Shown here: in pieces, positions 27,326 through 36,263 of the stretch
Numbering within the stretch: position 1 is the stretch's first letter
Layout: every line of letters begins with the position of its first letter
Assembly (NCBI RefSeq): GCF_003584105.1
Contig: NZ_QXFO01000008.1
Coordinates: 1 to 64,000, forward strand
Reading direction: 5' to 3'
Length of the DNA stretch: 64,000 nucleotides
Origin: Flagellimonas taeanensis
GTDB taxonomy: Bacteria > Bacteroidota > Bacteroidia > Flavobacteriales > Flavobacteriaceae
The notes under the pieces: model-generated
Databases searched by the model: none
What the model saw: only the letters and a program-made list of their open reading frames with translations
Told to the model about the DNA's origin: nothing
Position numbers and translations under genes: made by a program

Positions 27326-28063
27326 TCAAAATTTGAATCGCTCTTTTAAGACCAAAAAAATAAACTTGGTGTTTCCAATCAAATATCTTTTCCACATTCT
27401 TCCTGGTTCCTGTATGAGTCTGTAAAACCATTCCAATCCTGACCGTTGCATCAATAATGGTGCTCTTTTAACTTTTCCCGCCACAACGTCAAAACTTCCC
27501 CCGACACCCATTATGAAGTTCACATTGGATAAAACATGCCTGTTTTCGTATAAAAAAATTTCTTTCATCGGAGAACTAATAGCAACAAAAAGAATGTGTG
27601 CACCACTTTTATGAATTTGTGAAGCGATTAACTCTTCCTCACCTTTTTCAAAATAACCGTTCCTATACCCTGCTATAATATCTTTAGAATATTGGTTGGA
27701 ATATTTTTTCACAACATCCTTGACTATCTCTTCCTTAGCTCCAAAAAAGAAAATTTTATATCCCTTCACATGGGCCAACTCAACAAGTCTCTGCATTAAA
27801 TCTATCCCTGCAACACGCTCCTTAATTGGTTTCCCCAATATTCTTGATGCCCATACAACTGCCTGACCATCTGCGTTAATCAAATCGGCACTGTTTACAC
27901 TTGTTCTAAGTTCTTTATCAGATTGCATTGCAACAATCTTACCTGCATTGACCACTACATGGTGAATCTGTTCGTTGTTTGAAATAGTTTTGGAAATTCT
28001 GCTTAAAGTTTCAGACATATCCAAATTATCTATGGATGTTTGAAGGATTTTTACTCTAGACAT
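27326..28063 (-). CDS. WecG/TagA/CpsF family glycosyltransferase
   Basis: 245-aa GT26 enzyme. Family motifs: NADGQAVVWASRILGKPIKERVAGIDLM and, later, FFFGAKEEIVKDVVKKY and VAISSPMKE. Enzymes of this group add N-acetylmannosamine(uronate) or related sugars as an early step on the lipid carrier. It overlaps the alpha-toroid gene upstream by 8 bp and precedes the initiating transferase by 37 bp. Confidence 0.93.
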   Translation of the reverse strand: MSRVKILQTSIDNLDMSETLSRISKTISNNEQIHHVVVNAGKIVAMQSDKELRTSVNSADLINADGQAVVWASRILGKPIKERVAGIDLMQRLVELAHVKGYKIFFFGAKEEIVKDVVKKYSNQYSKDIIAGYRNGYFEKGEEELIASQIHKSGAHILFVAISSPMKEIFLYENRHVLSNVNFIMGVGGSFDVVAGKVKRAPLLMQRSGLEWFYRLIQEPGRMWKRYLIGNTKFIFLVLKERFKF

Positions 28064-29225
28064 TATTTCCTTGATTTTTGATATAAAAACTCATTGCATA
28101 GAGCATCCAAGATTGTGCCCATCTCATATAAGGGATTTTTGAGCTTATATTTTTCTTTTTCTGATAATAAAAAAACCCTTCGCCGTCCTGCATATTGTCA
28201 ATGGTCCACTTTAGAACCCGGTCAACAAGTTCAATGTTTTCATAGGCAAGGTTCATTTTGCAAAGTGTTACGGTTAGTTGCGCGGGGGAATGAATGTCTA
28301 TGGGATAAACCTTATTGTTATAATATTTGGCCCTTCCATCTGCCATAAAAAAATTGTCCAAATAGTATTTAAGCCCCTTATCAATGTTCTCCTGAAAAGT
28401 ATTGTCACCTGATATTTTGGTATATGCATAGAGGCATTCCAGATTGAAACCCGTGTGAAAACTATCTACCCATTGATGGTACGGGAGCGTACTATATGCC
28501 CAGGACCCATCATCATTTTGTTTATTACAGACATAAGCGCATATTCTCTTGGCCTCCTTTATATTTTCCTCCTTGCCTCCGTACCTGTAACATAGCGCAA
28601 GAAGCTTGGCTCCCAATAAGCCAGCGTTAAAAACTTGAGTGTTGTCCAATGCAGAATAGGAGAGGGTGTAGTTGTTACTTTCGTCATATGTCCTATTTAG
28701 GTCTTTAAGAACAAACTTTGCGCTACTTAGTGCAACATCTTTGTATTCCAGTTTTCCAATTAAGTCAAAGGCCATAAATAATGATTCAACCACAAAACTT
28801 GTCGCGACTACTGTAGGTGTCCCTTTAGGTTGGTAAAAAGCTCTCGCTTGCCAATCAAAATTATATCCCCAACAAGCTCCTGAATAACCATTTGATCTCA
28901 GTTCGACCAATTTGTCAGCTAAAAATTCCACCTTGTCACGGAATTCTTTCTTATCGGGGTATAGTTTGGCCATGTTGCAATATGCAATCACAAATAGGCC
29001 GATCCCTTTGGGATTATATCCTTTTTTTACGCCAAAAATTTTCCTGAAATTAAAAGGACTTCGCTTAAAAAGTTGGATCCAGGCAAGTCTGAAATAACTT
29101 GATTTCCCCAAAAAGGTCCGTTGGATTACCCAGCTATTCAATCCATCATATGGGTCCCACCCCATGTAATTTTCAGCCTCGCAATACTCTTTTAATCCAT
29201 TAAACGATTCAGTGACCATATCCAT
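28056..29225 (-). CDS. Alpha/alpha-toroid protein of the polysaccharide locus
   Basis: 389 aa. No signal peptide or membrane helix. It has repeated helix-pair units with aromatic motifs: YNFDWQARAFYQP, DNTQVFNAGLLGAKLLALCYRYGG, DDGSWAYSTLPYHQWVDSFHTGF, and PYMRWAQSWMLYAMSFY at the end. This looks like an alpha/alpha barrel as in glycosidases, epimerases or terpene cyclases. Homologues in such loci are sometimes labelled delta-aminolevulinate dehydratase, which the sequence does not support. A role as sugar hydrolase, lyase or isomerase is inference. It overlaps the GT26 gene by 8 bp. Confidence 0.8.
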   Translation of the reverse strand: MDMVTESFNGLKEYCEAENYMGWDPYDGLNSWVIQRTFLGKSSYFRLAWIQLFKRSPFNFRKIFGVKKGYNPKGIGLFVIAYCNMAKLYPDKKEFRDKVEFLADKLVELRSNGYSGACWGYNFDWQARAFYQPKGTPTVVATSFVVESLFMAFDLIGKLEYKDVALSSAKFVLKDLNRTYDESNNYTLSYSALDNTQVFNAGLLGAKLLALCYRYGGKEENIKEAKRICAYVCNKQNDDGSWAYSTLPYHQWVDSFHTGFNLECLYAYTKISGDNTFQENIDKGLKYYLDNFFMADGRAKYYNNKVYPIDIHSPAQLTVTLCKMNLAYENIELVDRVLKWTIDNMQDGEGFFYYQKKKNISSKIPYMRWAQSWMLYAMSFYIKNQGNNV

Positions 29226-29237
29226 GTAGGAAAAATA

Positions 29238-31391
29238 TCAATTTATGGTTTGGGGCAACCCGGTTACCAAGGAATCGAGGATCTTAAAGGTAACCAGAGT
29301 GGTATTATAAATAGACTCAAATGGTATTGGCTCTTTACCATTGTCTTTCAACGAGGCCAAAAAAGCCATGACCTCTTGTCTATGTCCCTTACCTGATTCC
29401 TTTAATTTAATTTCTTTGTTGTTCTTGTGAATGGAGCCATTTCTAAAATCAAAAATTCTACCAATCTTTCCACCCGAAAACACTTCGACCAGCTCTTTGG
29501 GCATTGATTTATCCCCGTTGCCCAAGTACAGTAAATTTCCTATAGAGCCATCACCAAAAGAAACCACAACAGAAATATTGTCCTCTGGTGTAATCTGTGT
29601 ATTATTGGTCTTTATGCATTCTGCATAGACCTTAACCGGTTTTGCATCGACAAAAAACTGGAAAAGGTCAATAAAGTGACACATCTCCCCTATGACCCTA
29701 CCTCCTCCCAGCTCAGGATTCTGAGTCCAGTGTTCCTTTGGTATGAACCCTGCATTGATCCTTATATTGATTACCTTGGGTTCTCCATTGTTCTCAAACT
29801 CAGCTTTTATTCTGCTCGCCAAAGGGGAAAACCTTCTATTGAAACCAACCATCAAAAGGCCTTGATTTGTTTCATAGGCGCTTTTTACTTTTATGAGTTC
29901 CTCGGTGTTCATTGCCAAAGGTTTTTCGACAAATACATTTTTTCCCGCTTCTAAACATTCAACCACATATTTGGCATGCGAATTATGCGGGGTGGCTATG
30001 AAGACCGTATTTATGCCATCATTGTTCAAAACATCTGCAGAAGAGGTAGATGCGTTGTTGAACAAAAACTTTGAGGCAACGTTTTTAGCGGAAATCCCCT
30101 TAGTAGTTACTACCGTATCCAAAGATGCTTCTCCCCAGGATTTAACATGTGGTATCAAGTAACTTTGGGCAAAACTTCCCGCTCCAATAAACCCAACATT
30201 CAATGCTCCCAACGGTTTGTTTCTTGACAATGGCACACTGGTAGAATCTTTTCCTTCAGAAGAATCCGGATAGGACAATAAAATTCCAATATGTGGTTCT
30301 GGGTTGGTTCCCATAACAATTTCGTATGCCTTTTCCGCTTCTGAAATATCAAAAACATGGGTAGTTAAATCATTTAAGCGAATTACTCCTTGGGACACCA
30401 AATCCAGAAAGGCCTCCATATTTCTTTGCTCCGTATATCGGACATAAGCAAGGGGATAGTCATTGCCGTTTTCCTCATAGTTCACATCATACCTTCCCGG
30501 TCCGTAAGAACACGACATTTTCAGTTCCAATTCCTTTCTGTAAAAATCCGGGTCTCTTGGAATATCCATTTTAACAGCTCCGACCACGATTACCTTTCCT
30601 TTTTTTCGACTTATGATTGCGGAAAGTTCTATGGGATCATTTGATGAAGTTGCTGCTGTTATTATTACACTGTCAAATCCGTGTCCATTGGTAAAGTTGT
30701 CCGTGGCGGTCAGTAAGTTTTCGTCACCTCTCAAAAGAGCTTCATCAGCACCGCTTCCTTTTGATATTTCAACCAACTTGGGAGATAAATCCACACCAAA
30801 GACCCTACAACCATTCGCCTTCAAAAGTTGAACGGTAATCTGGCCTAAAAGTCCTAAACCGATAACACAAACCTTATCCCCCAGTCTTGGTTCCGCTTGT
30901 CGAACCCCCTGCAAGGCAATTGCGCCAAGTGTGGTATAACTGGCTTCTTCAAAGCTTACATTGTCTGGGATTTTGGCGACCAAATTCTGTGGCACCCCCA
31001 CAAATTCTGAATGTGATGCATAATCCTGCCCTGCACAGGCCACCCGATCTCCGGGTTTGAAAATACTATTGCTGTCAAGGGAAGCTTTTATGACGCCGGA
31101 CGTACTATATCCAAGGGCTTTCAACGAATCCAGCTTTGTTCGAACCTTGTCCAATGTTGCCTTTATTCCTTCCTTCTTCATGTTTTGGAGAACCTGTGCC
31201 ACCAAATCAGGTCTTTGCTTGGCTTTGCCAATTAGATTGGCTTTCGCCACTTTTACGGTTCCTCTCTCCGTACCAGAACTTATAAGCGAAAACTTGTTCT
31301 CAACCAAAACCATTCTATCGGTAATTGCAGGAACTGGAACCTCATCTATATATAAATCTCCGGTTTTAAAGTTTTGTATAACCTGTTTCAT
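29238..31391 (-). CDS. Bi-domain oxidoreductase (alcohol dehydrogenase-like + Gfo/Idh/MocA)
   Basis: 717 aa with two joined enzymes. Residues 1-370 are an MDR (zinc-dehydrogenase-type) part with a GroES-like start, the GDRVACAGQDYASHSEF segment and the Rossmann VCVIGLGLLGQI. Residues 385-717 are a Gfo/Idh/MocA dehydrogenase with GFIGAGSFAQSYLIPH, VFVEKPLAMN and a HWTQNPELGGGRVIGEMCHFIDLFQFF substrate stretch. Such fusions are frequent in polysaccharide clusters of many phyla and probably oxidise and rearrange a nucleotide sugar. It lies between the toroid gene (12 bp) and a lipoprotein gene (4 bp). Confidence 0.93.
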   Translation of the reverse strand: MKQVIQNFKTGDLYIDEVPVPAITDRMVLVENKFSLISSGTERGTVKVAKANLIGKAKQRPDLVAQVLQNMKKEGIKATLDKVRTKLDSLKALGYSTSGVIKASLDSNSIFKPGDRVACAGQDYASHSEFVGVPQNLVAKIPDNVSFEEASYTTLGAIALQGVRQAEPRLGDKVCVIGLGLLGQITVQLLKANGCRVFGVDLSPKLVEISKGSGADEALLRGDENLLTATDNFTNGHGFDSVIITAATSSNDPIELSAIISRKKGKVIVVGAVKMDIPRDPDFYRKELELKMSCSYGPGRYDVNYEENGNDYPLAYVRYTEQRNMEAFLDLVSQGVIRLNDLTTHVFDISEAEKAYEIVMGTNPEPHIGILLSYPDSSEGKDSTSVPLSRNKPLGALNVGFIGAGSFAQSYLIPHVKSWGEASLDTVVTTKGISAKNVASKFLFNNASTSSADVLNNDGINTVFIATPHNSHAKYVVECLEAGKNVFVEKPLAMNTEELIKVKSAYETNQGLLMVGFNRRFSPLASRIKAEFENNGEPKVINIRINAGFIPKEHWTQNPELGGGRVIGEMCHFIDLFQFFVDAKPVKVYAECIKTNNTQITPEDNISVVVSFGDGSIGNLLYLGNGDKSMPKELVEVFSGGKIGRIFDFRNGSIHKNNKEIKLKESGKGHRQEVMAFLASLKDNGKEPIPFESIYNTTLVTFKILDSLVTGLPQTIN

Positions 31392-31395
31392 TAAT

Positions 31396-32517
31396 CTAAA
31401 ATTGGAATGTCAAAAATTGGTTTTCATTGGAACTCATGGACGTATTATGAATTCTTTTTTCAAGGAATTCTTTGGAGCTGAATTTTCCATTTAAATCACA
31501 TAATCTCGCATTTTCTATGATAGAATGCGGATTTCTTTCAGCGACCTGAGCTTTTAAACTAAAATACATATCTATAAAACGATATGTATTTGTATCATAT
31601 GGATTAAAATATTCTAATAATGTGTGTTTTCTTTTACCGTCTTTATAAAAGTTCACCTCGGTTCCATAAATGTTGAACATTGTTAGGATTTCCTTTAACA
31701 ACAGTGATGATTTCAAATCGTATACGTCAATGTCCTTAGGTATAACATCAAAGACGCCATAATCATTCAGGTGGTTTTTCTTTAAAATGCTGATTAGATA
31801 ATTCCTGTTTAAATCATTCTTTCCATGACCCTCCAAAACTGAGCTGTTCACAAATCTGGCCAATTTATAAATTGACCTATCAAACTCAAACAAATTGGAA
31901 AAATTCAAGTCCAGTTTTTTTGTTAGTTCATTGGCACTTTGGGAAACAAAGGTACTAGCTATTTTATACTCTTCCAATCTTATCGAACAAACTTTTAGGT
32001 TCCCACCATTGCCTTCCTTTATAAATCCAAGCCTTAATTCTATGCTATCCAATCCCTCATTCCAAAACAGCAATTGGATCTTCTTTTTCTTTCTGTTGTA
32101 CACGGCCTGATACTTTGATATGATTTTTTCATTTGCCGGGTCAGAGACAAATAAACCTCCAGGAACCTTGTCCAAGTCCATTTTTAAATCAGCTGTTATT
32201 TTATAGTATTGTTTGCCTTTTACGGGTACCTTTTGTGAAATATACCTTGGTTCCTTTTTATTGTTAAAAATGGCTGCGCAATTTACCCCAACAATTGTGT
32301 CATAAGGAACCACATATCGGTCTGTATTGTTTGTGTTCAATACATTCCAGTTCTGAGGTTTCCAATATTCATCCCAATAATTGAATTTTCGATTTTTTAC
32401 CAATTCGTCCGTACCTATAGCCTTGGGGGATCTCTCACATGAAATCAAAAGGATTGATGCCCAAAACATCTTTCCAATCATTACACTTAAATTCCCAGAA
32501 ATCCCAAAACTCTTCAT
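31396..32517 (-). CDS. Unknown lipoprotein of the polysaccharide locus
   Basis: 373 aa. The signal ends with a lipobox, ILLISCERS (Cys about 27). Residues 45-180 look like a carbohydrate-binding beta-sandwich (NWNVLNTNNTDRYVV, YYKITADLKMDLDKVPGGLFV, SIELRLGFIKEGNGGNLKVCSIRLEEY). The C-terminal half is helical with no recognised family. In related loci this place is often taken by a heparinase or alginate-lyase protein; no such domain is visible here. A start at residue 13 (32481) would give a more usual signal length. Confidence 0.75.
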   Translation of the reverse strand: MKSFGISGNLSVMIGKMFWASILLISCERSPKAIGTDELVKNRKFNYWDEYWKPQNWNVLNTNNTDRYVVPYDTIVGVNCAAIFNNKKEPRYISQKVPVKGKQYYKITADLKMDLDKVPGGLFVSDPANEKIISKYQAVYNRKKKKIQLLFWNEGLDSIELRLGFIKEGNGGNLKVCSIRLEEYKIASTFVSQSANELTKKLDLNFSNLFEFDRSIYKLARFVNSSVLEGHGKNDLNRNYLISILKKNHLNDYGVFDVIPKDIDVYDLKSSLLLKEILTMFNIYGTEVNFYKDGKRKHTLLEYFNPYDTNTYRFIDMYFSLKAQVAERNPHSIIENARLCDLNGKFSSKEFLEKRIHNTSMSSNENQFLTFQF

Positions 32518-32536
32518 AGGTAATAGTATTTCCTTT

Positions 32537-33736
32537 TCAATTCTTGATTTTTGCGCGATTTGTATTTAAATGGAAGGTGTAAAAAAAGGTCCAGAGAAAT
32601 ATCCCCTGTTCTCGTTCCAATACATCTTCTGAGATAAAAAAAAGTGCGAAAATAGCAGTAAATAACATGAAATCAGTTTCATATTTCCAGTACAAGGGGA
32701 AAAAGAGGGCGGCAAAAAAAGGTGTGATTCCCAAAAGCCCAAAGGCAGTTAGCACATAAAGATATTGATTATGGGGCCCAAATTTATTTTCGGCACAGAA
32801 CAAAAATTTATTATGGATGAATTTATTCATAATATCTTTTCTATTGTCCCCTGGAGAAGTTCCAAAAAATACATTCTCTTTGAACACATCAAGGCATGTT
32901 TTCCATTTCGCCAGTCTTAGGTTCAGACTGTTTTTATGATCTCTGTCCGTGACTTGAACCTCCATGCTCAACACTTTGTCCAGCTTTTCCTTACTGTTTT
33001 TACTAAACAAAACAATCAATATTGGAATGGTCAAAAAAAGAAGAATTTTATAGTTTCTGTCCAACAAAGAAAAATAAAGAATCAAGGATAAAAAAATAAA
33101 AACTCCCATTATCGAGTTCAATAAAACTATATTGATTCCAATGAAAATCAACAAAAAACTTGATAGCATTATTGGGAAAACAAGTTTTTTGCCCAGAATA
33201 AAGATTGTTGAGATCACTAACGAGATCACCACATATGTTGGATGCCAATTTTTAAAAGGGCTCGTTAACCCGTAACTGATCATTCTATGGTACGGGCTTT
33301 TTTCAAAAAAAACAGTATTGGCATTGTTCAGAACAATATCGTAAAGACCAAGCATATTTGCCAATAGGACAAAGGCAATTGTGGAAAACAAAAAAGTTTT
33401 CCGAATCTTGATTGCCATATCCAAAGAAACCCTATGTGTCAACAATACAGGAACCAACAAAAATGTTAAATGTTGCTCGATTTCCTTTAATCCATTTAAC
33501 CTATCATCAGTATATAAAAGGCTTATGACAAATAAGAGAAAATAAACAAGAATGGGCAATGATAGAAATAATGTTTGTTTGTTAAAATGGAGATAGTACT
33601 TGTTCTTAAGCCATAATAGAAAATGGCAGATAAAAAGAAACAATGCAAAATGATAATATGGAGACGGCAACAATGCACTTATCAAAAGAACATTCCATGT
33701 ACCCAATCTTTCGGCATTTATTCTCCGTAACAACAT
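32537..33736 (-). CDS. O-antigen polymerase/ligase family protein
   Basis: 399 aa with about ten to twelve membrane helices and one larger external loop near residues 245-320 (FKENVFFGTSPGDNRKDIMNKFIHNKF, CAENKFGPHNQYLYVLTAFGLLG). The PHNQYL motif and GTSPGD are typical of the Wzy/WaaL superfamily. It either polymerises the repeat units on undecaprenyl-PP in the periplasm or ligates the polymer to an acceptor. A second protein of this class is encoded at 36260. Confidence 0.88.
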   Translation of the reverse strand: MLLRRINAERLGTWNVLLISALLPSPYYHFALFLFICHFLLWLKNKYYLHFNKQTLFLSLPILVYFLLFVISLLYTDDRLNGLKEIEQHLTFLLVPVLLTHRVSLDMAIKIRKTFLFSTIAFVLLANMLGLYDIVLNNANTVFFEKSPYHRMISYGLTSPFKNWHPTYVVISLVISTIFILGKKLVFPIMLSSFLLIFIGINIVLLNSIMGVFIFLSLILYFSLLDRNYKILLFLTIPILIVLFSKNSKEKLDKVLSMEVQVTDRDHKNSLNLRLAKWKTCLDVFKENVFFGTSPGDNRKDIMNKFIHNKFLFCAENKFGPHNQYLYVLTAFGLLGITPFFAALFFPLYWKYETDFMLFTAIFALFFISEDVLEREQGIFLWTFFYTFHLNTNRAKIKN

Positions 33737-33763
33737 CTTTTGTCGGTTTAATGGCCTATGAGC

Positions 33764-35173
33764 CTATTTCTTCAAATAAACATCCATATCCCTTGCTATG
33801 TTCAAATTACGAATATTTTCCCTATACATTTTTGACATGAAAAAGGTCGTCAATCCTGTTTTTATCATATCTTCTTTTTCATAAAAGGCCCTTGCTCTAT
33901 TTTTATACGTGCTCAACAGGTCTATATACATTTTATCATGCCCCTTGTTCCTAATACGCTTTTTGGAAATGCTTTTCTTTCCTGTTTTGTGATATGTTGT
34001 TACTGATACAAAATCTTTGATAAAATAGGTCTCATCCTTGGTCCTGATCTCTATAAACTCTTGAACCCCTCTTAAAGAATTTCCTTTGTCCGATACGGTT
34101 AAATTGACCAAGGATCCTTCGGAATAAAGAATTGACGCAGATAATGTTTCATCTTCTGAGTTGCTGTCGAGCAAGTTGATCTCGATTGGATGGCCTTTAA
34201 TCCAATAGTTCGATAAATCTATCCAATGCGTCAAATTACCTGTAATTCTTGTTCCCTGGTTCTCCCAAAAATACCAATGGTTTTTGCTGATAAGTATTTC
34301 CTTGACAGAAATGGTTATCACCTTTTGGTGTTGGAATATTCTTTTCCTGATCGTCCTACATATTGGAATATACCTTCTGTTATACCCTATTTCCAGCTTT
34401 GCGCCAGAATTATATAGCCCAATCAAATCGTCAATGTCCGTTATGGTAACGCAGGGGGGCTTTTCAATAAATATTATTGTGTCCTCATTTTTTTTGAAAA
34501 TCTCTTTTGCGATTCTGGTGTGGTCTGAATGGTAGGTCGCAATAATGGCCAAGGGATATACCGTGTTTTCTAAATACGGATAGCTGTCTTTGGGTACAAG
34601 CCCAAAATTTTTATAGCCAAACTTTTCAGCATAGTTCTTTGCCAGTTGATAACTATAATCCACACAGAACATCTTTGCTGATTTGGATAGATTTGGTGCT
34701 ATGTAAACCCTTGAGTAGTCTCCTAGGCCATAGACAAACACTCCTTTGTCCTCCTTTACCGGTGCAGTCGTGCTTTCTTCAACAGCGAGTTCGTAGTATG
34801 TCCGCCCTGCAGTTTCTGCCCTACAGTACTGGTTATAATGTAAAGTCTCCCCAAAAATTTCCCCATCATACTTATAAAAACGGTTGTCCACCACAAAATG
34901 GTCCTTTTCCCTAGAGGTTTGTGTACTATAATTGACAAGGTTTTCTCCTTGATGGCTGACCACTATTTTTGTCAAATAATTTGAAGTGCTGAATTCCTTG
35001 TCCTTTTTTGATCGTATTTTGTCCAAGGTCCTCACAAGCCCTTCCCTAATCAAAAAAAAAAGAGCTTTCCTATATTTATGGGTTACGTCGGGCCTGTTTG
35101 TGCTCTCCACTTCGATCTGCTCAATCTCAACAACCTTGTCGTACCTAAGCTGATTAAATCGTACTATTGACAT
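33764..35173 (-). CDS. Gfo/Idh/MocA oxidoreductase with reduced MDR-like N-terminus
   Basis: 469 aa. Residues about 145-440 form a Gfo/Idh/MocA dehydrogenase: GVFVYGLGDYSRVYIAP, FIEKPPCVT, NHWYFWENQGTRITGNLTHWIDLSNYW. The first 140 residues are unusual: RPDVTHKYRKALFFLIREG...TLDKIRSK matches the bi-domain protein's RPDLVAQVLQNMKKEG...TLDKVRTK, but no alcohol-dehydrogenase Rossmann part follows. It thus looks like a shortened cousin of the neighbouring bi-domain enzyme. It overlaps the GT4 gene by 20 bp. Likely acts on a nucleotide sugar. Confidence 0.85.
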   Translation of the reverse strand: MSIVRFNQLRYDKVVEIEQIEVESTNRPDVTHKYRKALFFLIREGLVRTLDKIRSKKDKEFSTSNYLTKIVVSHQGENLVNYSTQTSREKDHFVVDNRFYKYDGEIFGETLHYNQYCRAETAGRTYYELAVEESTTAPVKEDKGVFVYGLGDYSRVYIAPNLSKSAKMFCVDYSYQLAKNYAEKFGYKNFGLVPKDSYPYLENTVYPLAIIATYHSDHTRIAKEIFKKNEDTIIFIEKPPCVTITDIDDLIGLYNSGAKLEIGYNRRYIPICRTIRKRIFQHQKVITISVKEILISKNHWYFWENQGTRITGNLTHWIDLSNYWIKGHPIEINLLDSNSEDETLSASILYSEGSLVNLTVSDKGNSLRGVQEFIEIRTKDETYFIKDFVSVTTYHKTGKKSISKKRIRNKGHDKMYIDLLSTYKNRARAFYEKEDMIKTGLTTFFMSKMYRENIRNLNIARDMDVYLKK

Positions 35174-36263
35174 TTTTTTTATTTAAAACTTCATCGAGAA
35201 TCTTCAAGAAATTATCTATGAATATTTCCTCTGTATACTTGTTTTTATATTCTTGTTTGTTGTTTGATCTCATCTTCTCCAACACCTCTCTGTTATTTAT
35301 TAAATATAACATTTTGTCTGCCAATTCCTCTGGAGACTCTGTGCTCACCAAAAAACCATTGACCCCGTTTTCGACCATGTCGGGAATTGCCCCATTGTTG
35401 GAAGAAATAACGGCCAGCCCCGCTTGGAATGCCTCCAATATGGTGATTGGGAAGCACTCATTCTTATAAAAGGTAGGAAGCACGAACACATCAGATTTAA
35501 ACAAAAAGTTGTGCTTATCAGGGCCATAAGCGGGCCCAATGACCCGGACATTGTTTATTTCATTTTTTATAAGATGGTCCTTGATATCCTCCAATTTGAC
35601 ATCTGCCGATGGCCCTATGATATAGACCTCAAACTGGTCCGAATACCCTTTAAGCTTTGTTATAGCTTCTACAAACAATAAAATACCCTTGTCCTTCATT
35701 AAATTGGAAAGATATACAAACCTCACTTTGTGGCGGCCTTTCCTTTGTGAGTCCATGCTAATTTTTGGAATCCCGTTTGCCAAAATATGGGGTTCTTTGG
35801 AATAAACCGGTTTTATGTCCATGGTTAGGGATTTGGCCAAATGAATGATTTCGGCGTTCTTAAAAACATACCGGTACATTTTCCTTTTAAAGGAAGAATT
35901 CAATTCATCCCTTATTCCCTTTCCGTGCAAGTGGAAAAGAATTTTTTGGTTAAACAATTTTAATATGGTTATCAGTATAACGTCTTTATAGAATGCGAAA
36001 CCTAATGGGGATAGAGTTAAATATACCAGATCATACTTATTCAGAATCAATTTTCGAACAAGCTTGAGGACAATCATACCTGCATTGGCAATTTTGCCAA
36101 AAGAAAAGCTCCCCATGTCCTGCATGCTTTTGGCAAGCTGGATTTCCAACAGATCCAATTCATATTGGTTGTTGACCTTGGCGTTTTCATAAATCGTTTT
36201 GTTTACCATGGAGGCACCATGAATAGGGGGGGGGAGTTGAACGGCAAATAGAATTTTTGTCAT
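35154..36263 (-). CDS. Glycosyltransferase family 4
   Basis: 369-aa GT-B retaining glycosyltransferase. N-terminal acceptor half starts AVQLPPPIHGASMVNKTIYEN; the C-terminal donor half has VRFVYLSNLMKDKGI, RVIGPAYGPDKHNFLFKSDVFVLPTFYKNECFPITILEAFQAGLAVISS (E-x7-E family motif), and GAIPDMVENGVNGFLV. It adds a sugar to the growing lipid-linked repeat unit in the cytoplasm. It overlaps the genes on both sides (20 bp and 4 bp), so it is tightly coupled in the operon. Confidence 0.95.
   Translation of the reverse strand: MTKILFAVQLPPPIHGASMVNKTIYENAKVNNQYELDLLEIQLAKSMQDMGSFSFGKIANAGMIVLKLVRKLILNKYDLVYLTLSPLGFAFYKDVILITILKLFNQKILFHLHGKGIRDELNSSFKRKMYRYVFKNAEIIHLAKSLTMDIKPVYSKEPHILANGIPKISMDSQRKGRHKVRFVYLSNLMKDKGILLFVEAITKLKGYSDQFEVYIIGPSADVKLEDIKDHLIKNEINNVRVIGPAYGPDKHNFLFKSDVFVLPTFYKNECFPITILEAFQAGLAVISSNNGAIPDMVENGVNGFLVSTESPEELADKMLYLINNREVLEKMRSNNKQEYKNKYTEEIFIDNFLKILDEVLNKKNVNSTI

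Noticed and set aside
33764..35173. Reading the shortened oxidoreductase as a frameshifted bi-domain gene
   Set aside because: The gene is one open frame with tight overlap to its neighbour, and no remains of the missing Rossmann domain are seen in other frames.
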